DNA of 47,768 nucleotides from Clostridia bacterium (GTDB taxonomy: Bacteria > Bacillota > Clostridia > Oscillospirales > Acutalibacteraceae): NCBI GenBank assembly GCA_017416285.1, contig JAFQCU010000018.1:1-47768 (forward strand), read 5' to 3'. This document shows positions 6,888 to 16,532 of the stretch, piece after piece. The notes beneath the pieces were generated by a model. The model searched no databases. It worked only from the letters and a program-made list of their open reading frames with translations, and was not told the DNA's origin. Numbering within the stretch: the first letter of the stretch is position 1; every line of letters begins with the position of its first letter. A program made the position numbers and the translations under genes.

Positions 6888-8672
6888 TTATTTATCACTT
6901 TTAATAATGCCGATTGAAAGCTCTGCAAGCTGCTTTTCATCAACGGGCGAGGGTGCGCCGGACATTAATTCACCTGTGTTTGAAACCTTGGGGAAGGCAA
7001 TAACGTCACGAAGTGAATCACAGCCGCACATAATCATTGTAAGACGGTCAAGACCAATACCCATACCGCCGTGTGGAGGTGCACCGTAACGGTAAGCATC
7101 AACGAGGAAGCCAAACTTTTCTGCTGCTTCTTCGTCCGAAAGACCGAGGGCTGCAAACATTTTCTTTTGAAGCTCGGGGTCAGAAATACGGATAGAGCCG
7201 CTTGATAATTCGGTTCCGTTAAGCACAAGGTCATAAGCCTTTGCAAATACCTTTTCGGGTGCGGTATCAAGATACTGAAGACATTCATCTAAAGGCGAAG
7301 TGAACGGGTGGTGCATTGCATCCCAGTTGCCTGTTTCCTCATTGTATTCGAAGAATGGGAATTCGGTAATCCACAAGAAGTTAAAGCCTTCGGGTATGAT
7401 TTCAAGACGTTTTGCAACGGTTAAACGAAGTGCACCAAGTACAGAAAGGCAAATGTTCTTTTTATCTGCCACGATAAGCACAACGTCGCCCTTTTCAGCG
7501 CCTGTGCGTTCAATAATGGCCGCCATTTCCTCTTCAGTCATAAACTTCGAGAAAGAACAGGTGGGGGTATCTTCAACCCAACGTATAAAGGCAAGACCCT
7601 TAGCACCGATACCCTTTGCATCTTCGGTTAATTTGTCAATTTCTTTTCTGGTGTAAACGCCTGCAGCATTTTTAGCGGTAATAGCACGCACTGTGCCACC
7701 GTTTTTAACGGTGTCCGCAAAAACGCCAAAGCCACAATTTTCGACAATGTCCGACAAGTCCTTAATTTTCATTTCAAAGCGAGTGTCGGGCTTATCACTG
7801 CCGTAATCGTTCATAGCTTCGGTATAGGTAAGGCGGGGAAGCGGTGTCGGAATTTCAACATTTAAAACTTCCTTGAAAAGACGGTTTATAAAGCCTTCAG
7901 CAATTGAAAAAACGTCCTCCATTTCCACAAATGACATTTCAAGGTCAATTTGGGTAAATTCGGGCTGACGGTCTGCACGCAAGTCCTCGTCACGGTAGCA
8001 ACGTGCAAGCTGCATATAACGGTCGAAGCCTGAAAGCATTAAAAGCTGTTTATAAAGCTGAGGCGATTGGGGAAGTGCAAAAAAGCTGCCCTTATGAACA
8101 CGTGAGGGAACAAGATAGTCACGTGCGCCTTCGGGTGTGGATTTAATAAAGGTTGGGGTTTCAATTTCAATAAAGCCGTTTTCATCAAAATAGTCACGTG
8201 TAACCTTTGCGATTTTGTGACGCATTAAAATGTTATTTTGAATAACGGGGCGTCTTAAATCAAGATAGCGGTATTTAAGGCGAAGCTCATCATTTGCAAG
8301 GCATTTATCCAAAATTTCAAAAGGTGTGGTTTCGCTGGCGCCCAAAACCTTAAGGGTTTCTACTTCAATTTCAATATCTCCTGTGGGGATATCGTGGTTG
8401 ATTGAAGAACGCATTCTAACCTTACCTTCTACCATAAGCACGTATTCGCTTCTAATGGCAGATGCTTTTTCGAAAATTGCCTTATCGGTATTATCGTCAA
8501 AAGCAAGCTGAACAATACCGGTTCTGTCACGCAAATCAATAAATATAAGTCCGCCAAGGTCACGCTGGCGTTGTACCCAACCGCAAACGACAACCTTTTT
8601 GTCTAAATCTTCTTTTCTCAGCACGCCGCAATAGTGGGTGCGCTTAAGTCCATCCATTCTGTCAAGTTGCAA
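6888..8672 (-). CDS. aspS: Aspartyl-tRNA synthetase
   Basis: 594 residues, normal for the bacterial class II enzyme with the GAD insertion. It attaches Asp to tRNA-Asp in the cytoplasm. An OB-fold anticodon domain comes first (VVVCGWVQRQRDLGGLIFID, RDRTGIVQLAFD), then class II motif 2 (RCYRDEDLRADRQPEFTQID), the GAD-type insertion, and motif 3 (GMGIGLDRLTMI). The start is TTG at 8672, because GGAGTG lies 7 bp before it; the ATG at 8657 has no ribosome site. It follows hisS by 12 bp as the last gene of the block, a common pairing in Firmicutes. I cannot tell from sequence alone whether it also charges tRNA-Asn. Confidence 0.97.
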   Translation of the reverse strand: MQLDRMDGLKRTHYCGVLRKEDLDKKVVVCGWVQRQRDLGGLIFIDLRDRTGIVQLAFDDNTDKAIFEKASAIRSEYVLMVEGKVRMRSSINHDIPTGDIEIEVETLKVLGASETTPFEILDKCLANDELRLKYRYLDLRRPVIQNNILMRHKIAKVTRDYFDENGFIEIETPTFIKSTPEGARDYLVPSRVHKGSFFALPQSPQLYKQLLMLSGFDRYMQLARCYRDEDLRADRQPEFTQIDLEMSFVEMEDVFSIAEGFINRLFKEVLNVEIPTPLPRLTYTEAMNDYGSDKPDTRFEMKIKDLSDIVENCGFGVFADTVKNGGTVRAITAKNAAGVYTRKEIDKLTEDAKGIGAKGLAFIRWVEDTPTCSFSKFMTEEEMAAIIERTGAEKGDVVLIVADKKNICLSVLGALRLTVAKRLEIIPEGFNFLWITEFPFFEYNEETGNWDAMHHPFTSPLDECLQYLDTAPEKVFAKAYDLVLNGTELSSGSIRISDPELQKKMFAALGLSDEEAAEKFGFLVDAYRYGAPPHGGMGIGLDRLTMIMCGCDSLRDVIAFPKVSNTGELMSGAPSPVDEKQLAELSIGIIKSDK

Positions 8673-8684
8673 GAAAAAACACTC

Positions 8685-9992
8685 CTATTCTGCTAATGCT
8701 TCAGTAAGGCTGTCAAGTGCGGATTTGTTTAAAGCCGCAAACAGTTCGTCACTGATATTTGAAAGCTTAACGGTGGTTTCCTCACCGCTTTGCATATTTT
8801 TAAGTCTTGCGCTGCCGCTGTCAATTTCGCTGTCGCCCAAAACCATTGTAAAGGTAGCACCTATTTTGTCGGCAAATTTCATCTGTGCTTTAAGCCCACG
8901 TGATGTAATGTCGGTTTGTACCTTAAAGCCGTCTGCCCTTAATAAAGCGCAAAGCTCACTTGCTTTAAGAGATGCGGCTTCACCCATTGTGGCAATGTAA
9001 AGCTCACAGGTGTTAATTTTCGGAAGCTCGGTCTTTTGGGCATCAAGCACAAGCATTAATCTTTCAATACCCATACCAAAGCCAAGTGCAGGAACCGAGG
9101 GACCGCCCATCTGGTTTACAAGCCCGTCGTATCTGCCGCCACCGCAAACTGTGCTTTGTGCACCGATATCACCCGAAACAAACTCAAATACTGTGCGGGT
9201 ATAATAGTCAAGACCACGCACAATATGGGGATTAACCGTATATTTAATACCGGCGGCATCAAGATGCTTTTTAACACCCCCAAAATGTGATTTACAGTCA
9301 TCACAAAGGTAATCAATAACAACAGGTGCGTTTTTAGCAAGGTCGGAACAAACGGGTGACTTGCAGTCCAAAATACGCATTGGGTTGCGGTCAAGGCGTT
9401 CCTTACAGGTTGCACAGAGAGTATCAAGATTTTCACTAAAATATTGCTTTAGGGCAGCCTGATAATTCTTGCGGCATTCGGGACAGCCGATAGAATTGAT
9501 TTCAAGCGAGATTTTTTCAATACCCACGCTGTCAAGCACCTGTTTAGCAAGCATAATAACCTCGGCATCGGCATTAGGAGAGGCTGCGCCAAAGCATTCA
9601 ACACCAAACTGATGGAATTCACGAAGTCTGCCCGCTTGGGGTTTTTCATAACGGTAGCAACCGCCGATATAACACACCTTTAAGGGAAGAGCGCCTTGAA
9701 CAAGCCCCTTTTCAATAGCTGAACGCACTACGCCTGCGGTAAGCTCGGGGCGAAGTGTTATAGAACGTCCGCCCTTGTCATCAAAGGTATACATTTCTTT
9801 TTGAACAACGTCGGTTGTATCACCAACACTTCTTTTAAAAACCTCGGTATGCTCAAAAACCGGCACACGGATTTCTTCAAAACCGTACATACGTGCGGTT
9901 TCAAGCATTTTGCCTTCAACAAACTGCCATTTTTGGCTGTCTTGGGGCAAAACGTCATTAGTGCCCTTTATGGCACGGTTAATTTCACTCAT
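8685..9992 (-). CDS. hisS: Histidyl-tRNA synthetase
   Basis: 435 residues, normal length. Class II enzyme that charges tRNA-His. Visible: IKGTNDVLPQDSQKW at the N terminus, motif 2 region CYRYEKPQAGRLREFHQFG, the histidine-specific RGLDYYTRTVFEF and GGGRYDGLV, and a C-terminal anticodon-binding domain. A cysteine-rich insertion (IGCPECRKNY .. CATCKERL .. CKSPVC .. CDDC) lies near 170-235; insertions with paired CxxC motifs occur in some clostridial HisRS and could bind zinc. RBS GGAG lies 8 bp before the ATG. No T-box leader is present: the gene follows mgsA by only 15 bp. Confidence 0.97.
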   Translation of the reverse strand: MSEINRAIKGTNDVLPQDSQKWQFVEGKMLETARMYGFEEIRVPVFEHTEVFKRSVGDTTDVVQKEMYTFDDKGGRSITLRPELTAGVVRSAIEKGLVQGALPLKVCYIGGCYRYEKPQAGRLREFHQFGVECFGAASPNADAEVIMLAKQVLDSVGIEKISLEINSIGCPECRKNYQAALKQYFSENLDTLCATCKERLDRNPMRILDCKSPVCSDLAKNAPVVIDYLCDDCKSHFGGVKKHLDAAGIKYTVNPHIVRGLDYYTRTVFEFVSGDIGAQSTVCGGGRYDGLVNQMGGPSVPALGFGMGIERLMLVLDAQKTELPKINTCELYIATMGEAASLKASELCALLRADGFKVQTDITSRGLKAQMKFADKIGATFTMVLGDSEIDSGSARLKNMQSGEETTVKLSNISDELFAALNKSALDSLTEALAE

Positions 9993-10007
9993 ATTTAATG
10001 CTCCAAA

Positions 10008-10412
10008 TTAGTGGTTAGATTTTACAATATCACGCCAGTCAAGGTCGCCACGCTCTAAACCGTGAATAAGCATTTCAGCGGTAGCAATATTTGTGGCAAC
10101 GGGGATATTATGAACGTCACAAAGGCGTAAAAGTGAACGCTCGTCGGGTTCGTTGGGTTTTGGGTTGAGAGGATCACGGAATAAGAGCAAAAGGTCGATT
10201 TCGTCACAACCGATACGTGAAGCAATCTGTTGTGAGCCACCCTGTGAGCCGCTTAAAAAGGAGGTTATCTCAAGCCCAGTCGCATCGGTAACAATTTTAC
10301 CTGTGCCACCGGTGGCAACAAGGTTATAACGGCTTAAAATACCGCAATAAGCAATGCAAAATTGTACCATAAGTTCTTTCTTTGCGTCGTGTGCGATTAG
10401 TGCAATTGTCAT
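10008..10412 (-). CDS. mgsA: Methylglyoxal synthase
   Basis: 134 residues, normal for the family. Converts dihydroxyacetone phosphate to methylglyoxal and phosphate, a bypass of lower glycolysis. Family motifs: IALIAHDAKKELMVQF, the phosphate loop ATGGTGKI, SGSQGGSQQIASRI and the catalytic LLLLFRDPLNPKPNEPD segment with its aspartates. RBS GAGAGG. It follows minD by 14 bp; mgsA next to the mre/min cluster is a recurrent Firmicutes arrangement. Confidence 0.97.
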   Translation of the reverse strand: MTIALIAHDAKKELMVQFCIAYCGILSRYNLVATGGTGKIVTDATGLEITSFLSGSQGGSQQIASRIGCDEIDLLLLFRDPLNPKPNEPDERSLLRLCDVHNIPVATNIATAEMLIHGLERGDLDWRDIVKSNH

Positions 10413-10426
10413 TTTTCATTTTCCTC

Positions 10427-11152
10427 TCATATTTTTTTTATTTTAGGAAGCAAAATATGCTCACCCATTAATCGTTTTGAAATTCTTATAAGCGCTTTCA
10501 TCGGCTTACCCTTTTTGGAAAGCTTAAGACCGTGTGAAAGCCCCTGAAGCTCAACGCTTACGGGTAAAACACCGATAAGCTGAAGCTGTGCCTCATCAAT
10601 AATATCATCAAGATTTTTATAAAATCTGCGTTTTAAAAATTTATAATCATAGCGGTTTATAATCAGTCGTGACTGGCAGCCCATTTTTGAAAGCAGGCCG
10701 CTTACAGTCGCCGCATCACGAACGGTCACTGCGTCGGGAAAAGCCACTGTTAAGAATAGGCTGTCCTTTGGGAGTGCTTCGTAAAGCGAAAAATCAATCC
10801 CTGCGGGAAAGTCAAAGATTATAATGTCGAACAAATCCTTAACGTTTGTCACAAAGTTTGCAAACAGGTAACTGTCAATCATGCCGGTTTTTTGTGGTGC
10901 AGGAACAAGAAATAAATTTTCATTAACCTCATAAACGGCGTCGAAAACTTCTCGTCCGTGCAAAATATCGGAAAGGTCAAGCACAACCTGATTATCAACA
11001 CCAAGCATTAAATCAAGGCAACGAAGACCTTCGTCCATATCAATAATTAAGGTTTTGTAGCCTTGGCACGAAAAAGCCAATGATAATCCGGCAGATACTG
11101 TGGATTTGCCCACACCACCTTTACCGGAGGTTACGGCAAAAATCTTACCCAT
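10427..11152 (-). CDS. minD: MinD-like P-loop ATPase (septum site selection)
   Basis: 241 residues. Deviant Walker A KGGVGKSTVSAG at the N terminus, IIDMDEGLRCLDLMLG (switch region) and IIIFDFPAG (Walker B) identify the MinD/ParA group; the position beside mreBCD and mrdA points to MinD. MinD normally recruits MinC to the membrane to block misplaced FtsZ rings. No minC or minE is visible in the window, and the C-terminal membrane helix is not textbook: the end reads RISKRLMGEHILLPKIKKI, basic and moderately amphipathic. It also has its own promoter inside the end of mrdA. A divergent MinD or a MinD-like positioning ATPase is possible. Confidence 0.85.
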   Translation of the reverse strand: MGKIFAVTSGKGGVGKSTVSAGLSLAFSCQGYKTLIIDMDEGLRCLDLMLGVDNQVVLDLSDILHGREVFDAVYEVNENLFLVPAPQKTGMIDSYLFANFVTNVKDLFDIIIFDFPAGIDFSLYEALPKDSLFLTVAFPDAVTVRDAATVSGLLSKMGCQSRLIINRYDYKFLKRRFYKNLDDIIDEAQLQLIGVLPVSVELQGLSHGLKLSKKGKPMKALIRISKRLMGEHILLPKIKKI

Positions 11153-11176
11153 TAAGGCACCTCACAATCAGGTAAT

Positions 11177-11205
11177 ATTTTAACATAACAGATATTTTTT
11201 GTCAA
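11177..11205 (-). promoter_or_regulatory. Internal promoter in front of minD
   Basis: On the minus strand TTGACA, 17-bp spacer, TAAAAT, immediately after the mrdA stop. It would give minD-mgsA-hisS-aspS expression independent of the mre genes. Confidence 0.7.
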
Positions 11206-13185
11206 TTAATCCAGAACAATAAAAGGTACGTCATATTCATCGGCGCTGCTTTTTGAGAAGAAGTAAGCGTCTAAAATATTTCGTACTACGGAACCTGCAG
11301 TATAACCGTGACCACCGTTTTCAAGTATAACTGCAATTGCGATTTGCGGGTTATCAAAGGGAGCAAAGGCAACGAAAACACCGTGGTCTGTAGCATTGTT
11401 CACCTGTGATGTACCTGTTTTACCGCCAACCTTTATGGGGTAATCGCTAAGCGCTTGACGGCCTGTACCTTCTTCTGTAACCGAAAGCATACCCGCCTTT
11501 ACGGCATCAAGAGTGCTGTCGCTGATTTGCACAGTGTTTTTAAGCTCAGGTTTTACCACCTTTACGGTTGAGGACATATCATAGCTTACAATCTTATCAA
11601 TAAGACTTACTTTATAATGGTCACCGCCGTTTGCAAGGGTTGCGGTGTAATTAGCAAGCTGTAAAGGTGTAAAAGCATTAAGCTGACCGATTGAAATCTG
11701 CAAGGTTGTACCGCCAACCTTGTCAGAATCGGGTTCTAATAAAAGTCCTGCGCTGTCGTTAACCTCAACACCGGTTTTAACACCAAGACCAAACTGCTTG
11801 AAGTAATCGGTAAGTGTGGTAGCACCCACACGTTTGCCCATTTCATAAAAAAAGTAGTTACAGCTTTTTGAAATTGCGGTTTTTAGGTTGATGTGGCCAT
11901 GATAGTGTAGGCATTGCGGCTTATAGTCGTTAAAGTAATCATACGTTCTTACGCATTTAACGGTTTCACCGTTTTTATAAACGCCCTTTTCAAGCGCCGC
12001 TACAGAAACACCGGGCTTTATTGTAGAACCAATGGGGTAAATGCCTTGAAAAGCACGGTCCATAAGCGGTTTTGCAGGGTCGCTTGCAAGCTCGTTATAG
12101 TTTTTATTCATAGTAGCAGAGTCATAGGTGGGGTAGTTTGCCGCCGCTAAAACCTTGCCTGTCGCTATATCAATCGCAACAGCGGTTGCCGCTTTACAGC
12201 TGCCACCCTTTGAGCGGAGTTCCTGCACCTTACTTGCTAAAGAATCCTGCGCCAGACGCTGAATATTTTTATCAAGTGACAGCATAATTGTTTTGCCGGC
12301 TATCGGTTCTTTTGTGATTTCACTTTCAATTATACTGCCCTTTGCATCAAGGTAATAGGTAATTTCGCCGTCAATACCACGGAGATACTCCTCACCCCAT
12401 TTTTCAATGCCGCTTTTACCTACCTTGTCGTTAAAGGAATAACCCTTTTCCTTGTAATATTCCCAGTCCTCTTCAAAAATCGGTCCTACACTGCCGATAA
12501 GGTTTACGGCCAGAGTTGTATCGGGATATTCACGGAAGGGAACAACGTCAATCGAAACGCCCTGAAGCATAAATGCCGATTCCGACACCTTGCGCATAAG
12601 CTCGGTGGGGATATCCTCGGCAAAGGTAAAGGGATAAGAAATGGAAAAGTCTAGAATTTCCATACTGTATCTTACACCCATAATTTTCCTTTGCTCGCTT
12701 TTTGAAAAGCCTTCAAGCTTGTAGCGCTTGACCATTTCGTCAAAGCAGTTTTGGGCGGTGGCATAATTTGCCAAGTCCAAGGTTTTTAAAAGCTTGTCGG
12801 TTTTTTCACCTTCTATATAGGTATAAGGCGATGCGGCAGTAATGGGAAGCTTGTCCGTATAAACGGCTTCATATTCTGTCGCAAGGTCGATAAGTGTTAA
12901 AATTATTGTATTTAAATTATCCTTTACGTAAGCTTTGTTGAATATTATGTTATAGCCGTCACGATTGACTGCAATCTGTCTGCCGTAGCGGTCAAGAATT
13001 TCGCCACGGGGGGCTTTTATAACGGCACTGTGCGAGCTTGCCGCACCATAGGGTAAGCTTTTTTTGAATTCGCCTGCGGCGGTAATCTGCAAAAAGTATA
13101 CTCTTGCGGTAAATAGCACAATCGCAGCTATCAGCAAAATGGATAATACGTTAATTTCAATTTGGCTTTTCTTTTTAAAAGGCAA
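11206..13185 (-). CDS. mrdA: Penicillin-binding protein 2 (elongation transpeptidase)
   Basis: 659 residues. One N-terminal membrane helix (around 10-32), a PBP dimerisation domain, then the transpeptidase domain with all three active-site motifs: STIK near residue 387, SCN near 440 and KTGTS near 587. It cross-links peptidoglycan along the cell length with MreBCD. The start is TTG at 13185 (AAAGGAAATTTCATC precedes it). It follows mreD by 15 bp. RodA, its usual glycosyltransferase partner, is not in this window. Confidence 0.94.
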   Translation of the reverse strand: MPFKKKSQIEINVLSILLIAAIVLFTARVYFLQITAAGEFKKSLPYGAASSHSAVIKAPRGEILDRYGRQIAVNRDGYNIIFNKAYVKDNLNTIILTLIDLATEYEAVYTDKLPITAASPYTYIEGEKTDKLLKTLDLANYATAQNCFDEMVKRYKLEGFSKSEQRKIMGVRYSMEILDFSISYPFTFAEDIPTELMRKVSESAFMLQGVSIDVVPFREYPDTTLAVNLIGSVGPIFEEDWEYYKEKGYSFNDKVGKSGIEKWGEEYLRGIDGEITYYLDAKGSIIESEITKEPIAGKTIMLSLDKNIQRLAQDSLASKVQELRSKGGSCKAATAVAIDIATGKVLAAANYPTYDSATMNKNYNELASDPAKPLMDRAFQGIYPIGSTIKPGVSVAALEKGVYKNGETVKCVRTYDYFNDYKPQCLHYHGHINLKTAISKSCNYFFYEMGKRVGATTLTDYFKQFGLGVKTGVEVNDSAGLLLEPDSDKVGGTTLQISIGQLNAFTPLQLANYTATLANGGDHYKVSLIDKIVSYDMSSTVKVVKPELKNTVQISDSTLDAVKAGMLSVTEEGTGRQALSDYPIKVGGKTGTSQVNNATDHGVFVAFAPFDNPQIAIAVILENGGHGYTAGSVVRNILDAYFFSKSSADEYDVPFIVLD

Positions 13186-13200
13186 GATGAAATTTCCTTT

Positions 13201-13710
13201 CTATGGTTTGATTCTGTCGATATATTTGTACAAAAAATAAAATGGGAAAATGAATAAAGCGGTCAGCACTGCCGAGGGCAGCGAAATTTCCAACAAGAAG
13301 GAAAGCCCGTTGGTAATCCCTTCCGAAAAGGTGTGAAAAATTGCCCATTGAAGCAAGTAATACATTACCGAGCATATGAGGGAAATAACCACAGCCGACG
13401 GTAGATTTTTATTAAAAAGTGTGCTTGACGACACCGACACAAAGGTGCCGATAAGCAACAATAAAATTGCATTAAAACAGTAGGTGCCGTGGGCAGAAGA
13501 ATCCATAATAAAACCCGAAAGCATACCCGCCATAGCCGCAGTCAATGGTGAATGATTCATTGAAAAGGCAACAAGCAGGGGTATTAAAAGGGTTGTGCCC
13601 GCACCAAAGATTTTAAAGTCGAGAAAATCGGAATAATGAAGTAATGAAATTATAAAAAACAACATTACATCAAAGGCAAATAATAAGGCTTTTTTAACGT
13701 TTTTGGTCAT
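13201..13710 (-). CDS. mreD: Rod shape-determining membrane protein MreD
   Basis: 169 residues from ATG 13710, one base after the mreC stop (13712-13714), with GGTGA in the end of mreC as ribosome site. A longer frame to 13752 would overlap mreC by 40 bp and is unlikely. The protein is mostly hydrophobic with five or six membrane segments and the small PLTAAMAGMLSGFIMDSS loop typical of MreD. It links the MreB filament to PBP2 in the membrane. Confidence 0.9.
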   Translation of the reverse strand: MTKNVKKALLFAFDVMLFFIISLLHYSDFLDFKIFGAGTTLLIPLLVAFSMNHSPLTAAMAGMLSGFIMDSSAHGTYCFNAILLLLIGTFVSVSSSTLFNKNLPSAVVISLICSVMYYLLQWAIFHTFSEGITNGLSFLLEISLPSAVLTALFIFPFYFLYKYIDRIKP

Positions 13711-13711
13711 A

Positions 13712-14572
13712 TTATTCACCAATTTCGTCAAGCAGGTTGCCTTGACCGTCAAATTCGGTTATTACCATAACCTGACGAAGCTCTTCAATATCGGCAAAGG
13801 GTGTAACAGTTGCATAAATTGAAGTGTTGTATTTATCGTTGCCTATGGTTTCAATTTTACCGATAAGCAAGCCTTTTGGGAAAATACCCTCACCCGAGGT
13901 TATAACATAGTCACCTATAGCAACACTGCAAGAACGTGCAAGGTTATAAAACTTGGTTTTGCCTGTTTTTGCAATTTCAAGGTCGCCCGAAATAATACCC
14001 GAATCGTTTGTGCGGTTATCAAGTGCACCAAGCGATAATTCGGGACTTAAAACGGTGGTAACCTTTGAGGTGGTAAGTCCTACCTGTGAAACAAATCCCA
14101 CAAGCCCTGCATCGGTGATAACGGGGTCATACGCCGAAACACCGTTTAAGGAGCCTTTATTGATGACAAAGCTTCTGTAAGGGTCGTCATTATCACGTGA
14201 AATAAGGGTTGCTTCTTTAAACTTAAAATCGGGATGCTCTTCTGCAATTTTTAAGTATTTTTTGTAAAATTCATTTTCTGCCTGAGTTTGCTGAAAATCG
14301 GCCAGTTGCTCACGTAAATCGTTAAGCTCTGCCTCAAGCTCGGCATTCTGGAGCATAATTTTATTCCCATCACGGTAAGCCGAAACAAAATCCTCAATAC
14401 CGTTCCAAATGCCGTTAACAACAGAACGGAATGGGGCGGTTATTGTGCCGACAATATTTGCTTGAGGGGATAACTGACTTCCGATTATTGAGAAAATAAC
14501 CGATACTGCAATTAAGGCAATTAAAACCGATAAAATGATTTTAAACTGTCTGCTGCGAAAGAAAAATCGCAT
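13712..14572 (-). CDS. mreC: Rod shape-determining protein MreC
   Basis: 286 residues: an N-terminal membrane helix (IILSVLIALIAVSVIFSIIG), a coiled coil (roughly 70-105, rich in Glu, Leu and Gln), then the beta-rich MreC domain (GSLNGVSAYDPVITDAGLVG, VTTVLSPELSLGA, ITSGEGIFPKGLLIGKI). It bridges MreB inside to PBP2 outside. RBS GGAGG lies 7 bp before the ATG. It sits 18 bp behind mreB. Confidence 0.95.
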   Translation of the reverse strand: MRFFFRSRQFKIILSVLIALIAVSVIFSIIGSQLSPQANIVGTITAPFRSVVNGIWNGIEDFVSAYRDGNKIMLQNAELEAELNDLREQLADFQQTQAENEFYKKYLKIAEEHPDFKFKEATLISRDNDDPYRSFVINKGSLNGVSAYDPVITDAGLVGFVSQVGLTTSKVTTVLSPELSLGALDNRTNDSGIISGDLEIAKTGKTKFYNLARSCSVAIGDYVITSGEGIFPKGLLIGKIETIGNDKYNTSIYATVTPFADIEELRQVMVITEFDGQGNLLDEIGE

Positions 14573-14590
14573 TATAATTCCTCCGAATAA

Positions 14591-15610
14591 TTATCTGAAA
14601 TGCTTACCACGACGGAAAACATAATTTTCAAAGCCCGAATTACCTTCAAGGCGTTTTGCTGTGCCTAAAACAACACAGTCAATGGGGTTTGCCGCAACAG
14701 TAACAGGCATACCTGTTTCTTCAGCAATAAGCTCGGCCAAGCCACGAAGCAAGGCACCGCCACCTGTAAGGGTGATACCACGGTCGATAATATCTGCCGA
14801 AAGCTCGGGCGGGGTCTTTTCAAGGGTAGAACGAATAATATCAATAATCTGTGTAATGGTATCTGCCATAGCGTTGCGAACTTCTTCTGAAGATATGATG
14901 ACGTTTTTGGGCAAACCGTCCACTTGATTTCGGCCCTTGATTTCAATGCTGGTTTCTTCTTCGTACGGCTTTGCAGAACCAATTTCAATCTTAATTTGTT
15001 CTGCGGTGCGTTCGCCAATTAAAAGGTTATGTTTTTTACGGATATAAGTAATGATGGCTTCATCTAAATCGTCGCCCGCTACACGTATAGACTGTGCGGT
15101 AACAATATCACCAAGGGAAATAACGGCAACCTCGCTTGTACCACCGCCAATATCAACAATCATATTGCCGGTTGCTTCCCAAACGGGCAAGCCTGCACCT
15201 ACGGCGGCAGCCATTGGTTCTTCAACTAAATCAACGTCAGTAGCGCCTGCCTGCTTTGCCGCATCATAAACGGCACGGCTTTCCACTTCGGTAACACCCG
15301 ACGGAACGCATATAACCATTCTTACTCGGTTAAAAAATGAGCCCTTAAGTGCTATTTTTACAAAACGCTTAAGCATGGCGGCAGTAACGTCAAAGTTTGC
15401 AATAACACCGTTTTTAAGCGGACGTACTGCAACGATAGAGCCTGGGGTGCGGCCAATCATGTCCTTTGCCTCTTGACCAACTGCACGCACGGCATCGTTT
15501 CTTATATCATAAGCCACAACCGATGGCTCTCTCATAATAATTCCTTTACCCTTAAGGCAAACAAGTGTGTTGGCGGTACCAAGGTCAACGCCTATATCTG
15601 TTGTAAACAT
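14591..15610 (-). CDS. mreB: Rod shape-determining protein MreB (bacterial actin)
   Basis: 339 residues. Actin-fold ATPase: phosphate 1 loop [13 protein letters not shown], phosphate 2 [19 protein letters not shown], adenosine motif [17 protein letters not shown], and [14 protein letters not shown]. It forms membrane filaments that guide the elongation machinery, so the organism is probably rod-shaped. RBS AGGAG. First of the four-gene mreB-mreC-mreD-mrdA group. Confidence 0.97.
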   Translation of the reverse strand: MFTTDIGVDLGTANTLVCLKGKGIIMREPSVVAYDIRNDAVRAVGQEAKDMIGRTPGSIVAVRPLKNGVIANFDVTAAMLKRFVKIALKGSFFNRVRMVICVPSGVTEVESRAVYDAAKQAGATDVDLVEEPMAAAVGAGLPVWEATGNMIVDIGGGTSEVAVISLGDIVTAQSIRVAGDDLDEAIITYIRKKHNLLIGERTAEQIKIEIGSAKPYEEETSIEIKGRNQVDGLPKNVIISSEEVRNAMADTITQIIDIIRSTLEKTPPELSADIIDRGITLTGGGALLRGLAELIAEETGMPVTVAANPIDCVVLGTAKRLEGNSGFENYVFRRGKHFR

Positions 15611-15623
15611 ATTTTTCTCCTGT

Positions 15624-16526
15624 CTATTGAATTTCGGGGATTATAAAGGTGATTGCACCATGAATATTTTCTACCGTAACGGTGCCCTCACCCTTGGCAT
15701 ATTCGCCGTCAAGGGTCCAAGCTACTTCCTCGTCGGTTTCAATTATAAATTTTTCACTGCGGAAAAATTCAATGCCCTCACGGTTGAATTCGTGCTTTAG
15801 TATGCCGTCAACCAGTGGCTGAAGCTTTACAATGTTATCGGGGTTGCGGATTAAAATAATTTCAAAAATACCGTCGTTTAAGCCAACGGGGGTTTTATCG
15901 TATTTAACAATGCCGCCAACCGAAAGCGAATTTGAAACCGCACCGAACAAAAAGTCGCCTTCTACGACACGGTCCTCGGTGGTGATTTTCATATGAATCG
16001 GTTTTATTGCGCCAAGGCTTTTAATTCCTTCAAAGAAATATGCACTTTGACCAAGCACATTTTTAATTTCCTGCGGGGTGGAATATGATGCGCCCGTAAA
16101 TGCGCCGAAGGAAGCGGTATATGAAAAATATTTATTGTTAAAGCGGCCAATATCAAGTCTGATTTTTTTGCCGCTTATAATATCGTTTGCGGCAGTTTCA
16201 ATATTGCGGGAAATATTAAGACCGCTCGACCATTCGTTTAATGTGCCCGAGGGAATATATCCAAGAGGAATATCGTTGCCCGAATTCATAATACCTTCGA
16301 TAACTTCGTTTAAGGTGCCGTCGCCACCGCAAACCACAAGCATATCAAAATCGTCGTGGTTTAATTTCTGAACGTATTGTGTGGCATCGCCTTTAGCTTT
16401 TGTAGGATAAACCGAAACAAGATAATCAGCGGCGGAAAAAATCTCCACAACCTTTAAAAGCTCGGTATACATTTTAGCTCTGCCAGAGCAGGGGTTGACA
16501 ATAAGCAATAATTTTTTGTTTTCCAT
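15624..16526 (-). CDS. Diacylglycerol kinase / YegS-type lipid kinase family protein
   Basis: 300 residues. The DAGK catalytic motif is clear: [12 protein letters not shown] at the N terminus, [16 protein letters not shown] near 65-80, and [12 protein letters not shown] near 94-105 (the usual form is GTxNDFA, so NEW is a variant). The C-terminal half is the beta-sandwich part ([32 protein letters not shown]). The family phosphorylates diacylglycerol or related lipids to recycle them to phosphatidic acid. It lies between tsaD and mreB with short gaps, and has RBS AGGTGA. The substrate is not readable from sequence. Confidence 0.9.
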   Translation of the reverse strand: MENKKLLLIVNPCSGRAKMYTELLKVVEIFSAADYLVSVYPTKAKGDATQYVQKLNHDDFDMLVVCGGDGTLNEVIEGIMNSGNDIPLGYIPSGTLNEWSSGLNISRNIETAANDIISGKKIRLDIGRFNNKYFSYTASFGAFTGASYSTPQEIKNVLGQSAYFFEGIKSLGAIKPIHMKITTEDRVVEGDFLFGAVSNSLSVGGIVKYDKTPVGLNDGIFEIILIRNPDNIVKLQPLVDGILKHEFNREGIEFFRSEKFIIETDEEVAWTLDGEYAKGEGTVTVENIHGAITFIIPEIQ

Positions 16527-16532
16527 TTTAAA

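Noticed and set aside
8673-10007. T-box leader for hisS or aspS
   Set aside because: Gaps before both genes are 12-15 bp, too short for a T-box; they are inside an operon.
13201-13752. Longer mreD start at 13752
   Set aside because: It would overlap mreC by about 40 bp; ATG 13710 has a ribosome site and one-base spacing.
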